A DNA stretch of 57,545 nt from an uncultured Gallionellaceae bacterium (lineage in GTDB: Bacteria; Pseudomonadota; Gammaproteobacteria; Burkholderiales; Gallionellaceae), in NCBI GenBank assembly GCA_903847155.1, contig CAINCU010000021.1:1-57545 (forward strand), given 5' to 3'. The translations under genes were made by a program, and so were the position numbers. Positions 41,612 to 49,910 of the stretch are shown piece by piece. The notes under the pieces are model-generated. The model was not told where the DNA came from and did no database searches. It was given only the letters and a program-made list of their open reading frames with translations. Position 1 is the first letter of the stretch, and the number at the start of each line of letters is the position of its first letter.

Positions 41612-43540
41612 ATGAGTATCTTCGGCATCGGAGCGAGCGCACTTAACGCTGCACAGGCGGGGATCGCTACAACCTCAAACAATATCGCCAACGCGAACAC
41701 GCCGGGTTTTTCGCGAGAAGTGATCATCCAGTCTGCACAAGCTACTCAGAACAACGGTTCGGGCTACCTCGGTCAAGGTACCAGCGTGGTGAACGTGGTG
41801 AGGCAATACGACCAGTTTCTGGGGGTGCAAGTGCAGGAGGCGCAGACCCAGTCTTCCAGTCTGAACACCCAATTGGGATTGGCGCAGCAAGTGAGTAACC
41901 TGCTGGGTGATTCCAATGCTGGTCTTACCACGACTTTGCAGAGTTTCTTCAGTTCGGTGAATGCTGTTGCCAATGATCCCGGGTCTGTTGCGGCGCGGCA
42001 GACCATGGTAGGCAGCGCGCAATCGTTGGTGAATAATTTTCAATCATTGAATCAAAGCATGGGGCAGATACGCGATGGCCTCAACGGACAAATTTCAAAT
42101 AGCGTGACGCTCATCAATAGCTATGCGAAACAGATTGCTACATTGAACGACAATATTGTGCAGTTGCAGGCTACTACCCCGAATCAGGCTCCCAATGATT
42201 TATTGGATCAACGCGATCAGTTGATAGGTAAATTGAGCCAGGAGATTCGCGTGTCTACTTTAAAGCAGGGTGACGGCAGCATGGATGTGTACATCGGTAA
42301 CGGGCAATCGTTGGTGCTCGGCAGTCGAGCCAGCACTTTGAAAACGGTTACCTCAGCCACCGATCCGACAGCTTTGAATGTTGCCTATCAGAATAGCAAT
42401 GGCAGCGTTTCTTCTATCCAGCAAAGCGCCTTGCAGGGTGGCAATCTGGGAGGCTATCTGACATTCCGTCAGACAGTGCTTGATCCCGCAGTGAACGCAT
42501 TGGGACGCATCGCGATCGGTTTGGCAGATACGTTCAATCAGCAGCAGCAACAGGGCGTGGATTTAAAAGGCGCGTTGGGCGGCGACATGTTTACGGTGGC
42601 GACACCGCATGTTGTACCTTCCTCCAATAATGTCGGCAATAGCACATTGACGGCGACCATAAATAACAGTTCGGCGCTGGCCGGCAACGATTACAGCGTT
42701 AATTTTGACGGCACAAACTATAACGTTTTCAATACCAGCAACAATGCGATAGTGCAGTCGTTCACTGCCGCGCAATTGGCGACAGCGCAGACAGTCGTCG
42801 GTACCGGCATCACCTTGCAATTAACCCCGGGGTCGGTGGCGGACGTGCCCGGTGACAGCTTCCTTGTTCGTCCCACGGTAGATGGCGCAAATAGTCTGGC
42901 ACTCAATATTACCGACCCGTCCAAGATCGCGGCAGCGTCTCCAGTACGCTCGAATGCGCCGACCACCAATTTGGGCTCAGGCACTATGTCTGCTGCCAGT
43001 GTGGCGGGCGGATTGCCGCTGGATGCGAATTTGCAGCAGCCGATCAATATCACTTTTGACAATCCTCCCACCACCTATACCGTGACGGGCACGGGTGCAC
43101 CGGTGGGATCGCAGACCTACACTGCCGGTTCGACGATCACTATCAACGGTTGGAGCACGCAGATTAGCGGCACACCGGCAGCCGGGGATCAATTCACCGT
43201 CAGTCAAAATACCAACGCCACCGCCGATGGCAGCAACATCTTACTGATGGCGGCATTGCAGACCGCCAATACTCTGGCGAACGGCACTACCAGCTATCAG
43301 GGAGCATACGGGCAGTTAATCAGTCAGGTTGGAACCCAGACACAGGAATTGACTGTTACCGGCAAAGCACAAACCAGCATGCTGGATAACCTGACCAAAT
43401 CGCAACAATCGGTGTCCGGCGTCAACCTGGATGAAGAAGCGGCAAACCTGATGCGTTATCAGCAGGCATATCAGGCGGCGGCGAAAGCGATGTCGATCGC
43501 CAATACCTTGTTTAACACGCTGCTGACACTAGGACAGTAG
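41612..43540 (+). CDS. flgK: hook-filament junction protein FlgK (HAP1)
   Basis: From ATG 41612 the protein is 642 aa, longer than the 553 aa of Salmonella FlgK. The N-terminus SIFGIGASALNAAQAGIATT then SNNIANANTPGFSREV and the C-terminus VSGVNLDEEAANLMRYQQAY then QAAAKAMSIANTLFNTLLTL are diagnostic. The extra length lies in residues about 330-560, which hold two units of the form DYSVNFDGTNYNV ... DVPGDSFLV and INITFDNPPTTYTV ... GTPAAGDQFTV, a beta module seen also in FlgL. FlgK joins hook to filament and is exported late with FlgN. It has its own FliA promoter. Confidence 0.96.
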   Translation: MSIFGIGASALNAAQAGIATTSNNIANANTPGFSREVIIQSAQATQNNGSGYLGQGTSVVNVVRQYDQFLGVQVQEAQTQSSSLNTQLGLAQQVSNLLGDSNAGLTTTLQSFFSSVNAVANDPGSVAARQTMVGSAQSLVNNFQSLNQSMGQIRDGLNGQISNSVTLINSYAKQIATLNDNIVQLQATTPNQAPNDLLDQRDQLIGKLSQEIRVSTLKQGDGSMDVYIGNGQSLVLGSRASTLKTVTSATDPTALNVAYQNSNGSVSSIQQSALQGGNLGGYLTFRQTVLDPAVNALGRIAIGLADTFNQQQQQGVDLKGALGGDMFTVATPHVVPSSNNVGNSTLTATINNSSALAGNDYSVNFDGTNYNVFNTSNNAIVQSFTAAQLATAQTVVGTGITLQLTPGSVADVPGDSFLVRPTVDGANSLALNITDPSKIAAASPVRSNAPTTNLGSGTMSAASVAGGLPLDANLQQPINITFDNPPTTYTVTGTGAPVGSQTYTAGSTITINGWSTQISGTPAAGDQFTVSQNTNATADGSNILLMAALQTANTLANGTTSYQGAYGQLISQVGTQTQELTVTGKAQTSMLDNLTKSQQSVSGVNLDEEAANLMRYQQAYQAAAKAMSIANTLFNTLLTLGQ

Positions 43541-43549
43541 GAGTAAATC

Positions 43550-44776
43550 ATGCGTATCAGTACCAGCACCTTTTATAACGAAAACATAACTACCCTGAAT
43601 AACCTTCAGGCACAAGTCGCGCAGACGCAACAACAGATGTCGACCGGGCATCGAATTTTGACCCCTGCCGACGATCCTGCCGGTGCGGCGCGAGCGGTTG
43701 AACTCAACCAAGCCGACGCAACGAACACTCAATTTACGGCTAACCGCACCGCAGCGACGAATACCTTGTCGTTGTCCGAAAGTATCTTGCAAAGTGTCAC
43801 CTCTTTGCTGCAGGATGCTAAGACGGCTGCAGTGCAAGCTGGCAACGGGACGATGAATCAGTCGGATCGCCAATCAATGGCCTCCGACTTGCAGGGACGT
43901 TATCAGGAATTACTGGGATTGGCGAACAGCACCGATGGAACGGGAAATTACCTGTTCTCCGGTTCACAGGCTGGCACAACACCATTCGCCAATACTGCGA
44001 ACGGCGTGGTCTATCAAGGCGACGATGTGCAACGCAAAGTGCAGGCAGCCTCATCGCGGCAAATATCGACCACCGATTCCGGTGCCGACATCTTCATGCG
44101 CACACGCAACGGAAACGGGACGTTTCAGGCTGCTTCCGTCGTGACGAACACCGGCAGCGGTGTAATCAGTCAGGGTACGGTTCTTGATCCAACTTTGTAT
44201 AACGGCAATAGTTATCAGGTTAACTTCAGTGTTGCGGCGGGAGTCACCACTTACAGCATCAACGACATGACAAGTGGCGTACCAGTTGCCGTGGCGGGAC
44301 AATCGAACGTGTCTTACGTGAGCGGGCAAGCCGTCAGTTTTAATGGCATCCAGTTCAATGTGACTGGAGCGCCAGCCGACGGCGACACCTTTAACGTCAC
44401 GCCGAGCAGCAACCAAAGCGTGTTTGACACCCTCAACAACCTTATCAAGACCTTGACTACGCCTGTTCCGACAGGGAGCCTAGCGGCTTCGGCCGCATTC
44501 AGCCAAGGGATGAACAATGCCTTAGGTATGCTGGATCAGAATCTGAATTCAGTGCTCACTGTCCGCGCTACCATAGGCTCACGACTGAACGAACTGGTTG
44601 CCTTGCAATCCACCGGAGATCAACTGGGTCTGCAATACAAACAAACGCTGTCGAGTATTCAAGACACCGACTACAACAAAGCTATCAGCGACCTTACCCA
44701 ACAACAAATGACGCTCCAGGCTGCCCAGCTCTCTTTTGCAAAAGTCTCCAAGACATCGTTATTCGACTATATGTAA
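43550..44776 (+). CDS. flgL: hook-filament junction protein FlgL (HAP3)
   Basis: The 408-aa product has the flagellin-like N-terminus RISTSTFYNENITTLNNLQA then QVAQTQQQMSTGHRILTPAD and the C-terminus YNKAISDLTQQQMTLQAAQL then SFAKVSKTSLFDYM. It is about 90 aa longer than Salmonella FlgL. The extra part (about residues 205-290) is a beta module, YQVNFSVAAGVTTYSIND ... INGxx-like FNGIQFNVTGAPADGDTFNV, resembling those in FlgK. FlgL connects FlgK to the filament. It follows flgK by 9 bp and is closed by a strong terminator. Confidence 0.95.
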   Translation: MRISTSTFYNENITTLNNLQAQVAQTQQQMSTGHRILTPADDPAGAARAVELNQADATNTQFTANRTAATNTLSLSESILQSVTSLLQDAKTAAVQAGNGTMNQSDRQSMASDLQGRYQELLGLANSTDGTGNYLFSGSQAGTTPFANTANGVVYQGDDVQRKVQAASSRQISTTDSGADIFMRTRNGNGTFQAASVVTNTGSGVISQGTVLDPTLYNGNSYQVNFSVAAGVTTYSINDMTSGVPVAVAGQSNVSYVSGQAVSFNGIQFNVTGAPADGDTFNVTPSSNQSVFDTLNNLIKTLTTPVPTGSLAASAAFSQGMNNALGMLDQNLNSVLTVRATIGSRLNELVALQSTGDQLGLQYKQTLSSIQDTDYNKAISDLTQQQMTLQAAQLSFAKVSKTSLFDYM

Positions 44777-44790
44777 ATCGTTCATTTCGT

Positions 44791-44830
44791 AAGCGGCGCG
44801 CAAAGACCTGCGCGCCGCTTTTTTGTTTTT
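44791..44830 (+). terminator. intrinsic terminator after flgL
   Basis: A perfect 12-bp stem AAGCGGCGCGCA / TGCGCGCCGCTT with loop AAGACC (44803-44808) is followed by a run of T. It ends the flgKL transcript 14 bp after the stop codon. Confidence 0.95.
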
Positions 44831-45093
44831 GTGGTTGAACTACGTGCCAATGGCATACAAGCAAGCCATGTTGTAGTGATTCGGTAGCATTGTGTAATGA
44901 ATTTTTTGACACTTTTGCCAAGAACATTTCTTTTCCCTATAACTTATGTGAGAATTTCCACTTCGCCAAGTAAATCAAACCAAATTAAGGCGACTGTGAG
45001 GGGCAACTATCGGGGGCAGCAATTTCGTCTGCCAAGTAACACCTTTTATTCCACATGGATTATTCAGGTGTCGATTACACAAGGGAAAATAAA
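44831..45093. other. AT-rich leader region before the 318-aa lipoprotein gene
   Basis: No gene is seen. The stretch probably holds the promoter of the next gene: TTGACA occurs at 44906-44911 and TATAAC at 44938-44943, but 26 bp apart, so they are not a standard pair. GTGAGGGGCAACTATCGGGG near 44996-45016 looks structured but matches no riboswitch I know. Confidence 0.35.
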
Positions 45094-46050
45094 ATGAAAT
45101 TTAGGGAATCTTCTTTCAGCGCTTTTTGTATTCGTGCATTTACTTTCACATTCTTGGCAGCTGGTTTTGCCGGTTGTGGCGGGGGCGGCGTTAGCACTAC
45201 TCCCACTGTCGTAATAACCACGGCCAATTCCCCGGCTGTGGCAGGCGCAGCAGTAGAGGCGGCAATTGGAGCAACCACGCTTCCGATCGCTGCAGCAACC
45301 TCCACTTCAAGTACCTCTGCGTCAGCTTCAGCAGCAATGCAAACCATTGGCAAAACGGTTGTTGCTGCAGCAAAGAAATTCAACAATCAAAGTCAAACAC
45401 CAGTAATCGTAACCGGAGTCACTAACTCCTATCCTTGCACGGTGAGCGGAACATATACATATGACGCTTCCGGCAATTCCGGCAGTTTGACATTCAACAG
45501 TTGCGTTGATGTAACAGGTGAAACGCTGTCGGGCTCGGTAACTTTCAGCAATATGGTAGTCAATAACACAACAGGAGCCGTATCCGGGAAAGAGGTGCTA
45601 AGTCTCACCATGGCCATGACTTCTCCGGCAGAAATCGTCACCATCGCTGGTGACATTAATTTTTCCTATACCACAGCCTCGATGCACATGTATGGAAGCA
45701 GCCTGACATACACAAGTAACGTTTATGGATCTAAATCGATGGTTAACTACGACATCGTTATGGATTTGACTACCGGTGCGGTTACCGAGTCATTCTCGTT
45801 TAATAGCGCTGCTCTTGGTGGTGTGGCTACAGTTACGGTCACTACGCCATTCAATGGTGTAAATTTGTATCCAAATACAGGCGTAGCAACGGTGACCGGA
45901 GCCAGTAATACCGTGCTGAAGATAACCATATTGGGCGATGAAACTGCTGCCAGCAACAGCCAAGTGAAGCTTGAAGTGAGTACGGATGGTGGAGCCACTT
46001 GGGGCACACCCAGCTACGTGACTTGGGCATCTTTGAATATGCATTTATAA
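45094..46050 (+). CDS. predicted lipoprotein of unknown function (318 aa)
   Basis: From ATG 45094 (site AAGGGA) the protein has a signal with lipobox, AAGFAGC, followed by four glycines. A low-complexity Ala/Ser/Thr region follows to about residue 110. The rest is a beta-rich domain (SGTYTYDASGNSGSLTFNSC, VSGKEVLSLTMAMTSPAEIV, TGAVTESFSFNSAALGGVAT, VKLEVSTDGGATWGTPSYV). Two cysteines (YPCTVSG and NSCVDVT) could form a disulphide. It would sit in the outer membrane or at the surface. I do not recognise the family. A good intrinsic terminator follows, separating it from the next gene. Confidence 0.8.
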   Translation: MKFRESSFSAFCIRAFTFTFLAAGFAGCGGGGVSTTPTVVITTANSPAVAGAAVEAAIGATTLPIAAATSTSSTSASASAAMQTIGKTVVAAAKKFNNQSQTPVIVTGVTNSYPCTVSGTYTYDASGNSGSLTFNSCVDVTGETLSGSVTFSNMVVNNTTGAVSGKEVLSLTMAMTSPAEIVTIAGDINFSYTTASMHMYGSSLTYTSNVYGSKSMVNYDIVMDLTTGAVTESFSFNSAALGGVATVTVTTPFNGVNLYPNTGVATVTGASNTVLKITILGDETAASNSQVKLEVSTDGGATWGTPSYVTWASLNMHL

Positions 46051-46069
46051 CAAGCATTATCGTTCCGCT

Positions 46070-46105
46070 AAATGGCACAGGCGAAATCGTCTGTGCCATT
46101 TTTTA
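46070..46105 (+). terminator. intrinsic terminator after the lipoprotein gene
   Basis: AAATGGCACAG (46070-46080) pairs with CTGTGCCATTT (46091-46101) around a 10-base loop, with a T-run to 46104. It lies 20 bp after the stop. Confidence 0.9.
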
Positions 46106-46131
46106 TTCGATCAATTACTGGCCCAATATCT

Positions 46132-46965
46132 ATGCTTTATTTGCGTCATTTTATTCTGTTAACGCTGCTGTCCATTCCTTGCGCCAACGTCATTGCAAGC
46201 CCGGAAGCATGGTGGATAAACGCACAAGGCAGTTTGCTGGATTTCAATTACCGGGAATACAGCGATCAAGGTAACTTGCTTGATAAAGAGAGCGGCATCC
46301 TGCCCGGCCTGATTTTCGGGATGGGGAAAAATCAGGGGCAATGGCGGTTTGCCGGAAAATTATCCTGCCATGCAGGCGATGCGACCTATTCCGGGCAAAC
46401 CAATGGCGGCGTGCCGATTTCCACGGTGACGAAACAACTGATAACAGACATGGAGTTGCGGGTAGAGTACTCGTTCAGCAACGATGCCAGTATTTTCAAA
46501 GAACTTTATTTAGGTGTGGCACAGCATTACTGGAAGCGCGACATTCAACCCACGCACACTGCCAATGGTGCACCGGTATTGGGTTTGCTTGAAAGGTACC
46601 AGTGGCGGCAATTGAATATTGGTGCCAATACGATGTTATTGAGCACCGAACGCAGTCGCTGGCTCTTGGATGTTCGCCTCATGCGCGTTGTTAATCCGCA
46701 GGTCACCGTATTTTATTCCGGCTTGTATGATGATGCGCGCTTAGCCTTGGGGGCACACTGGGGTACCAGGGTGTCGCTACCGTGGTCGTATTCGCTCGGA
46801 CAGTCAACCACCTTGCGAGTTGAACCTTATGTGGAAAGTTACAAGCTTGGACGCAGTGCAACAGTCACGCTGACCAATCAGGGTGTCCCGGTTGGGAACG
46901 TCTTCGAGCCAAACAGCGTTAGTAATAACTTTGGCCTGTTGGTGGGCGTACACAAAGCTTTATGA
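46132..46965 (+). CDS. probable outer-membrane beta-barrel protein (277 aa)
   Basis: ATG 46132 gives a signal peptide (LYLRHFILLTLLSIPCANVIA, cleaved at VIA-S). An earlier in-frame ATG 46072 lies in the terminator hairpin and is rejected. The mature part has alternating strands with aromatic girdles (WRFAGKLSCHAGDATYSGQT, MELRVEYSFS, ELYLGVAQHYWKRD, YQWRQLNIGANTMLLSTERS, RWLLDVRLMRVVNPQ, TTLRVEPYVESYKLG), ending in GLLVGVHKAL. This fits a porin-like or OmpW/DUF-type barrel of about 12 strands. The function is unknown. No clear ribosome site is seen before the start. Confidence 0.75.
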   Translation: MLYLRHFILLTLLSIPCANVIASPEAWWINAQGSLLDFNYREYSDQGNLLDKESGILPGLIFGMGKNQGQWRFAGKLSCHAGDATYSGQTNGGVPISTVTKQLITDMELRVEYSFSNDASIFKELYLGVAQHYWKRDIQPTHTANGAPVLGLLERYQWRQLNIGANTMLLSTERSRWLLDVRLMRVVNPQVTVFYSGLYDDARLALGAHWGTRVSLPWSYSLGQSTTLRVEPYVESYKLGRSATVTLTNQGVPVGNVFEPNSVSNNFGLLVGVHKAL

Positions 46966-46973
46966 ACGCTGAA

Positions 46974-47321
46974 CTATCCTTGCACCCAATCCTGCGCTTC
47001 CTTGTAATCGCTGAACGCCCGAATATCCGCATCCACAAACAAGCGCGATAACCATGCCTGCCAAGTGAGCCATTGGTCGTCGGTAACGACGGCGATTTTA
47101 TTGAAATCGTGGTTGTGTTGGCGGCTGAAGAATTTGATTTCCTCCCATGCCACATCCGGGGTGTAACCGAGCATACCGCGCAGGTCGAACAGCAGGTTCA
47201 CTGCGCCGGGCGCTGTGAGTTTGTACAGCGCGTGTTCTTCAAACTGTTTGAAATCGGCGATGGTGAATTCGCTCATGACAGCGATGTTGACGAGGTTGTT
47301 GCTTTCTTCGATGGTAATCAT
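46974..47321 (-). CDS. SpoIIAA/STAS-like protein (115 aa)
   Basis: From ATG 47321 the product is 115 aa and resembles the SpoIIAA-like family (PF11964 type). The start MITIEESNNLVNIAVMSEFT is followed by FKQFEEHALYKLTAPGAVNL, LFDLRGMLGYTPDVAWEEIK, FNKIAVVTDDQWLTWQAWLS and a helix ending FSDYKEAQDWV. Such proteins have a STAS fold without a known catalytic role and are found near transporters or stress genes. The gene overlaps the end of the EamA gene by four bases, so the two are coupled. Confidence 0.85.
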   Translation of the reverse strand: MITIEESNNLVNIAVMSEFTIADFKQFEEHALYKLTAPGAVNLLFDLRGMLGYTPDVAWEEIKFFSRQHNHDFNKIAVVTDDQWLTWQAWLSRLFVDADIRAFSDYKEAQDWVQG

Positions 47322-48202
47322 TTGCTGGCCTGTGTGTGAGTGGGAGCTAGGTGCAAGCTTAACATGCCGCTGGCGATGATGAGCGCGATGCCAAGCCATG
47401 AACTGGCGGCAAGCAGTTCTTGCCAGAATAGCAATCCGAATAGCGCGGAGAACACGATGGTGCTATATGACAGTGCGCTGACCACTTGTGTCTGCCCGAC
47501 GCGATAAGCGCGAGTCATGGCGAGTTGGGCGAAGGTGGCGGATGCACCAAGGATGAGCAATAGCGGCAGATCACTCAGCGCAAGCGCATGCACTTTGCTG
47601 CTCATCATCCAGATACCGCTGAACAGCGTGGCAACCAGATTGAAGTAGAACACTACACGCACTGCCGGTTCACCAAGCTGTCCGAGTTGGCGCACGTTGA
47701 GAATGGCGAAGCCGGCGAGGAAGCCGGAAAGCAAGCCCAGCAGGCCGCTGCCGAATTGCTCGCGCGCAAAGGTGGGGTGCAGCAACAGCACCACGCCGAC
47801 GAAACCCAGCGCCAGACTGGCGGTGAGCGGCAAGTGGAACTTATCCTTATAGACCACGATGGTGAGTACGGTGAGGAACAGCGAAGAGGTGTAGTTGAGC
47901 GTGATCGCGGTGGCCAGCGGCAGCGTGGCGATGCAATAGAAGAACAGCATCATGGCGATGGTGCCGGTTAGTCCGCGCCATAGATGGCCGCGCAAGTGCG
48001 GCGTGGCGAGCGATGCTTTTGCGCGCAGCAACATCGCATACACGATGAACAGGCCGAAGCAGGAGCGGTAGAACACCAGTTCGCTGGTGGAGAAATGCGT
48101 CGAGCCGAGTTTGACGCACACGCCCATGCAGGAGAACAACAGACTGGCGACCAACATCCACAGCGCGCCTTTGCTTGGTTTTCTTAAAGTAAGGTCAGCC
48201 AC
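47318..48202 (-). CDS. EamA/DMT-family membrane transporter
   Basis: The 294-aa protein has ten predicted helices in two EamA repeats (about residues 12-140 and 152-285), the standard drug/metabolite transporter layout. Typical pieces are ALWMLVASLLFSCMGVCVKL, YRSCFGLFIVYAMLL, ATAITLNYTSSLFLTVLTIV then YKDKF, and SYSTIVFSALFGLLFWQELL. RhaT/YdcZ-like relatives export amino acids or other metabolites; the substrate cannot be told from sequence. It is followed by the SpoIIAA-like gene in the same direction. Confidence 0.9.
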   Translation of the reverse strand: MADLTLRKPSKGALWMLVASLLFSCMGVCVKLGSTHFSTSELVFYRSCFGLFIVYAMLLRAKASLATPHLRGHLWRGLTGTIAMMLFFYCIATLPLATAITLNYTSSLFLTVLTIVVYKDKFHLPLTASLALGFVGVVLLLHPTFAREQFGSGLLGLLSGFLAGFAILNVRQLGQLGEPAVRVVFYFNLVATLFSGIWMMSSKVHALALSDLPLLLILGASATFAQLAMTRAYRVGQTQVVSALSYSTIVFSALFGLLFWQELLAASSWLGIALIIASGMLSLHLAPTHTQASK

Positions 48203-48269
48203 GGGTTGACACGGTTGCGCACTGGTAGGGAAGGCGGGTGCGATGGGAAAGGTGCATTATTTTAATGCC

Positions 48270-48351
48270 ACCTTCGTCGCAAGCCCTGTCAATAGGTGAT
48301 CTACAATATATTATCATGAAGAGTGGCGTATTTGCTGGCTTGCGGAGATGG
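48270..48351 (+). repeat. R1 dispersed repeat, copy f
   Basis: It starts CACCTTCGTCGCAAGCCCTG and continues TCAATAGGTGATCT, then a diverged AT-rich centre, GAGTGGCGTATTTGCTGGCT and TGCGGAGATGG. The first 18 bases are shared with copy g, so the element may be longer at its left end than the other copies show. Confidence 0.8.
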
Positions 48352-48425
48352 CATGGTTTGGAATAATGAGCTTTGCGATGAGTGGGCAATCCGGGTTTAT
48401 CTGCAGCAGGTTGCCGTTGCCATGA

Positions 48426-49529
48426 TTACAAATGCGGTTCCAGATTACGCCGCAAAAACTCGTGGAAATGCAGCATGCCGTCTTCGGTCGGCGATTGGTA
48501 GGGGCCGACTTCTTCCACGCCCTGTTTGTACAAGGCGCGACGTCCCTGATGCATGCGCAGGCAGATGATGTCGTCTTCCACCGCCGTCTCGCGGTATGCC
48601 TTCTTTTCGGCTTCGACGTACTCGCGCTCGAACAGCACGATACCCTCGGGATAATAGAACTCCACGATGTTGGTGCAGGCATCGGTGCCGCGCGGCACGA
48701 CGGTGCTCACCACCAGCGTGTTCGGATACCACTCGACTGTAATGTTGGGGTAGTAAGTCAGCCAGATCGCGCCGTACTTCGGCAGCTCGCCCTTATGATA
48801 TTTCATCAGCTGGTCGGCCCATTGCTGATAAACCGGGCTGCCTGCCTTGCGCTTCGGGTCGTTGAGTCCCACGGTCTGTACGCTGAATTGCTCGCCGAAT
48901 GTCCACTTCAGTTCGTCGCAATTGACCATTTGTCCCAAGCCGGGATGGAACGGCACGACATGGTAATCTTCCTGATACACCTCGATGAATGTCTTCCAGT
49001 TGAAATTGTATTCGTCCACTTCCACGCGATCCAGCATGTAACCAGAGAAATCAATCTCGTTGAACGCGGGCATGGTCGCCAGATCCTTGGCGACATCGCG
49101 CTGCCCGGCAAATTGCAGGCCATTCCAGTTTTGCAGCGGCGTTTTGTTCAAATGCAGGCAGGGATTTTCGGGGAAGTGCGGCGCGCCGATCAATTCGCCG
49201 TCGTTCTTGTACGTCCAGCGGTGCAGCGGGCACACGATGCTTTTCGCGTTGCCGCGTCCTTCCAGCATGGTGGCTTGGCGATGGCGGCAGATGTTGGACA
49301 GCAACTCCACGCCGCCTTCGTTGCGCACCAGCATCTTGGCTTTGTCCATCCATTCGATCACGTGGTAGTCGCCGAGATTGGGCACCATCAACTCATGTCC
49401 AACGTACTTCGGTCCGGCATCCAGCAACACGCGCTGCTCGATTTCCAACACTTTCGGATCGAAATACCAGCGCAACGGCGGCTGCGCGGAAACGGGATTG
49501 AATTGCTTTGCTTTGGGGATTTCGGACAT
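48426..49529 (-). CDS. Rieske [2Fe-2S] aromatic-ring-hydroxylating oxygenase, alpha subunit-like
   Basis: From ATG 49529 the protein is 367 aa. The Rieske cluster motif is CRHRQ ... CPLHRW (Cys-X-His, 16 residues, Cys-X2-His) in the N-terminal third. The mononuclear iron site is in NWKTFIEVYQEDYHVVPFHP (His, His), with an Asp further on. It would be a soluble oxygenase needing electrons from a reductase not encoded nearby. The frame is open upstream to 49757 but that part overlaps xseB on the other strand and is spurious. The gene is divergent from xseB, a neighbour seen repeatedly in betaproteobacteria. The substrate is unknown. Confidence 0.9.
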   Translation of the reverse strand: MSEIPKAKQFNPVSAQPPLRWYFDPKVLEIEQRVLLDAGPKYVGHELMVPNLGDYHVIEWMDKAKMLVRNEGGVELLSNICRHRQATMLEGRGNAKSIVCPLHRWTYKNDGELIGAPHFPENPCLHLNKTPLQNWNGLQFAGQRDVAKDLATMPAFNEIDFSGYMLDRVEVDEYNFNWKTFIEVYQEDYHVVPFHPGLGQMVNCDELKWTFGEQFSVQTVGLNDPKRKAGSPVYQQWADQLMKYHKGELPKYGAIWLTYYPNITVEWYPNTLVVSTVVPRGTDACTNIVEFYYPEGIVLFEREYVEAEKKAYRETAVEDDIICLRMHQGRRALYKQGVEEVGPYQSPTEDGMLHFHEFLRRNLEPHL

Positions 49530-49562
49530 ACCCGCTCTCTCTGTGAATACGGTTTGCAGGGG

Positions 49563-49577
49563 CGGGGATTGTCCCCG
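49563..49577. promoter_or_regulatory. short GC hairpin in the divergent Rieske/xseB region
   Basis: CGGGGA-TTG-TCCCCG is a perfect 6-bp inverted repeat about 34 bp upstream of the Rieske gene start. It could be an operator or a leader hairpin for that gene. No T-tract follows on either strand. Confidence 0.3.
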
Positions 49578-49671
49578 AAATCGAAACGAGGGGCAATAAT
49601 AATTGGCTCTGCGCGGAGTGCATGGGTAAAATGCCGCTCTTACGCAGTTATTGATGCACACGGGAATCGAG

Positions 49672-49908
49672 ATGGCGGCAAAAACCGGCAAAACACAGAG
49701 TTTCGAAGCAGCGACGACAGAATTGGAGCAAGTGGTGGCGGACATGGAGTCCGGCAAGCTGACGCTGGAAGATTCGTTGGCGGCCTACAAACGCGGCGCC
49801 GAATTGTTGGCTTTCTGCCGTTCCCGTTTGGAAGATGCGCAACAGCAAGTGCGTGTGCTGGAAGATGGCACGTTGAAGGATTTTACTGCATCGACTGATG
49901 CCAACTGA
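49672..49908 (+). CDS. xseB: exodeoxyribonuclease VII small subunit
   Basis: From ATG 49672 the product is 78 aa, the normal length. The family sequence is complete: FEAATTELEQVVADMESGKL then TLEDSLAAYKRGAELLAFCR, and SRLEDAQQQVRVLEDGTL. XseB forms the helical stalk of the ExoVII complex with XseA, which degrades single-stranded DNA. ATG 49654 (MHTGIE) is an alternative start. The stop is 2 bp before ispA, the usual xseB-ispA-dxs operon. Confidence 0.95.
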   Translation: MAAKTGKTQSFEAATTELEQVVADMESGKLTLEDSLAAYKRGAELLAFCRSRLEDAQQQVRVLEDGTLKDFTASTDAN

Positions 49909-49910
49909 TA

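Noticed and set aside
44906-44943. TTGACA and TATAAC as a sigma-70 promoter before the lipoprotein gene
   Set aside because: The 26-bp spacing is far outside the usual 16-18 bp.
44996-45020. Possible riboswitch-like structure before the 318-aa lipoprotein gene
   Set aside because: No match to the conserved core of the c-di-GMP or other common riboswitches could be found by eye.
48426-49898. A 488-codon rightward frame over the Rieske oxygenase gene
   Set aside because: It is antisense to a conserved gene and overlaps xseB in another frame.
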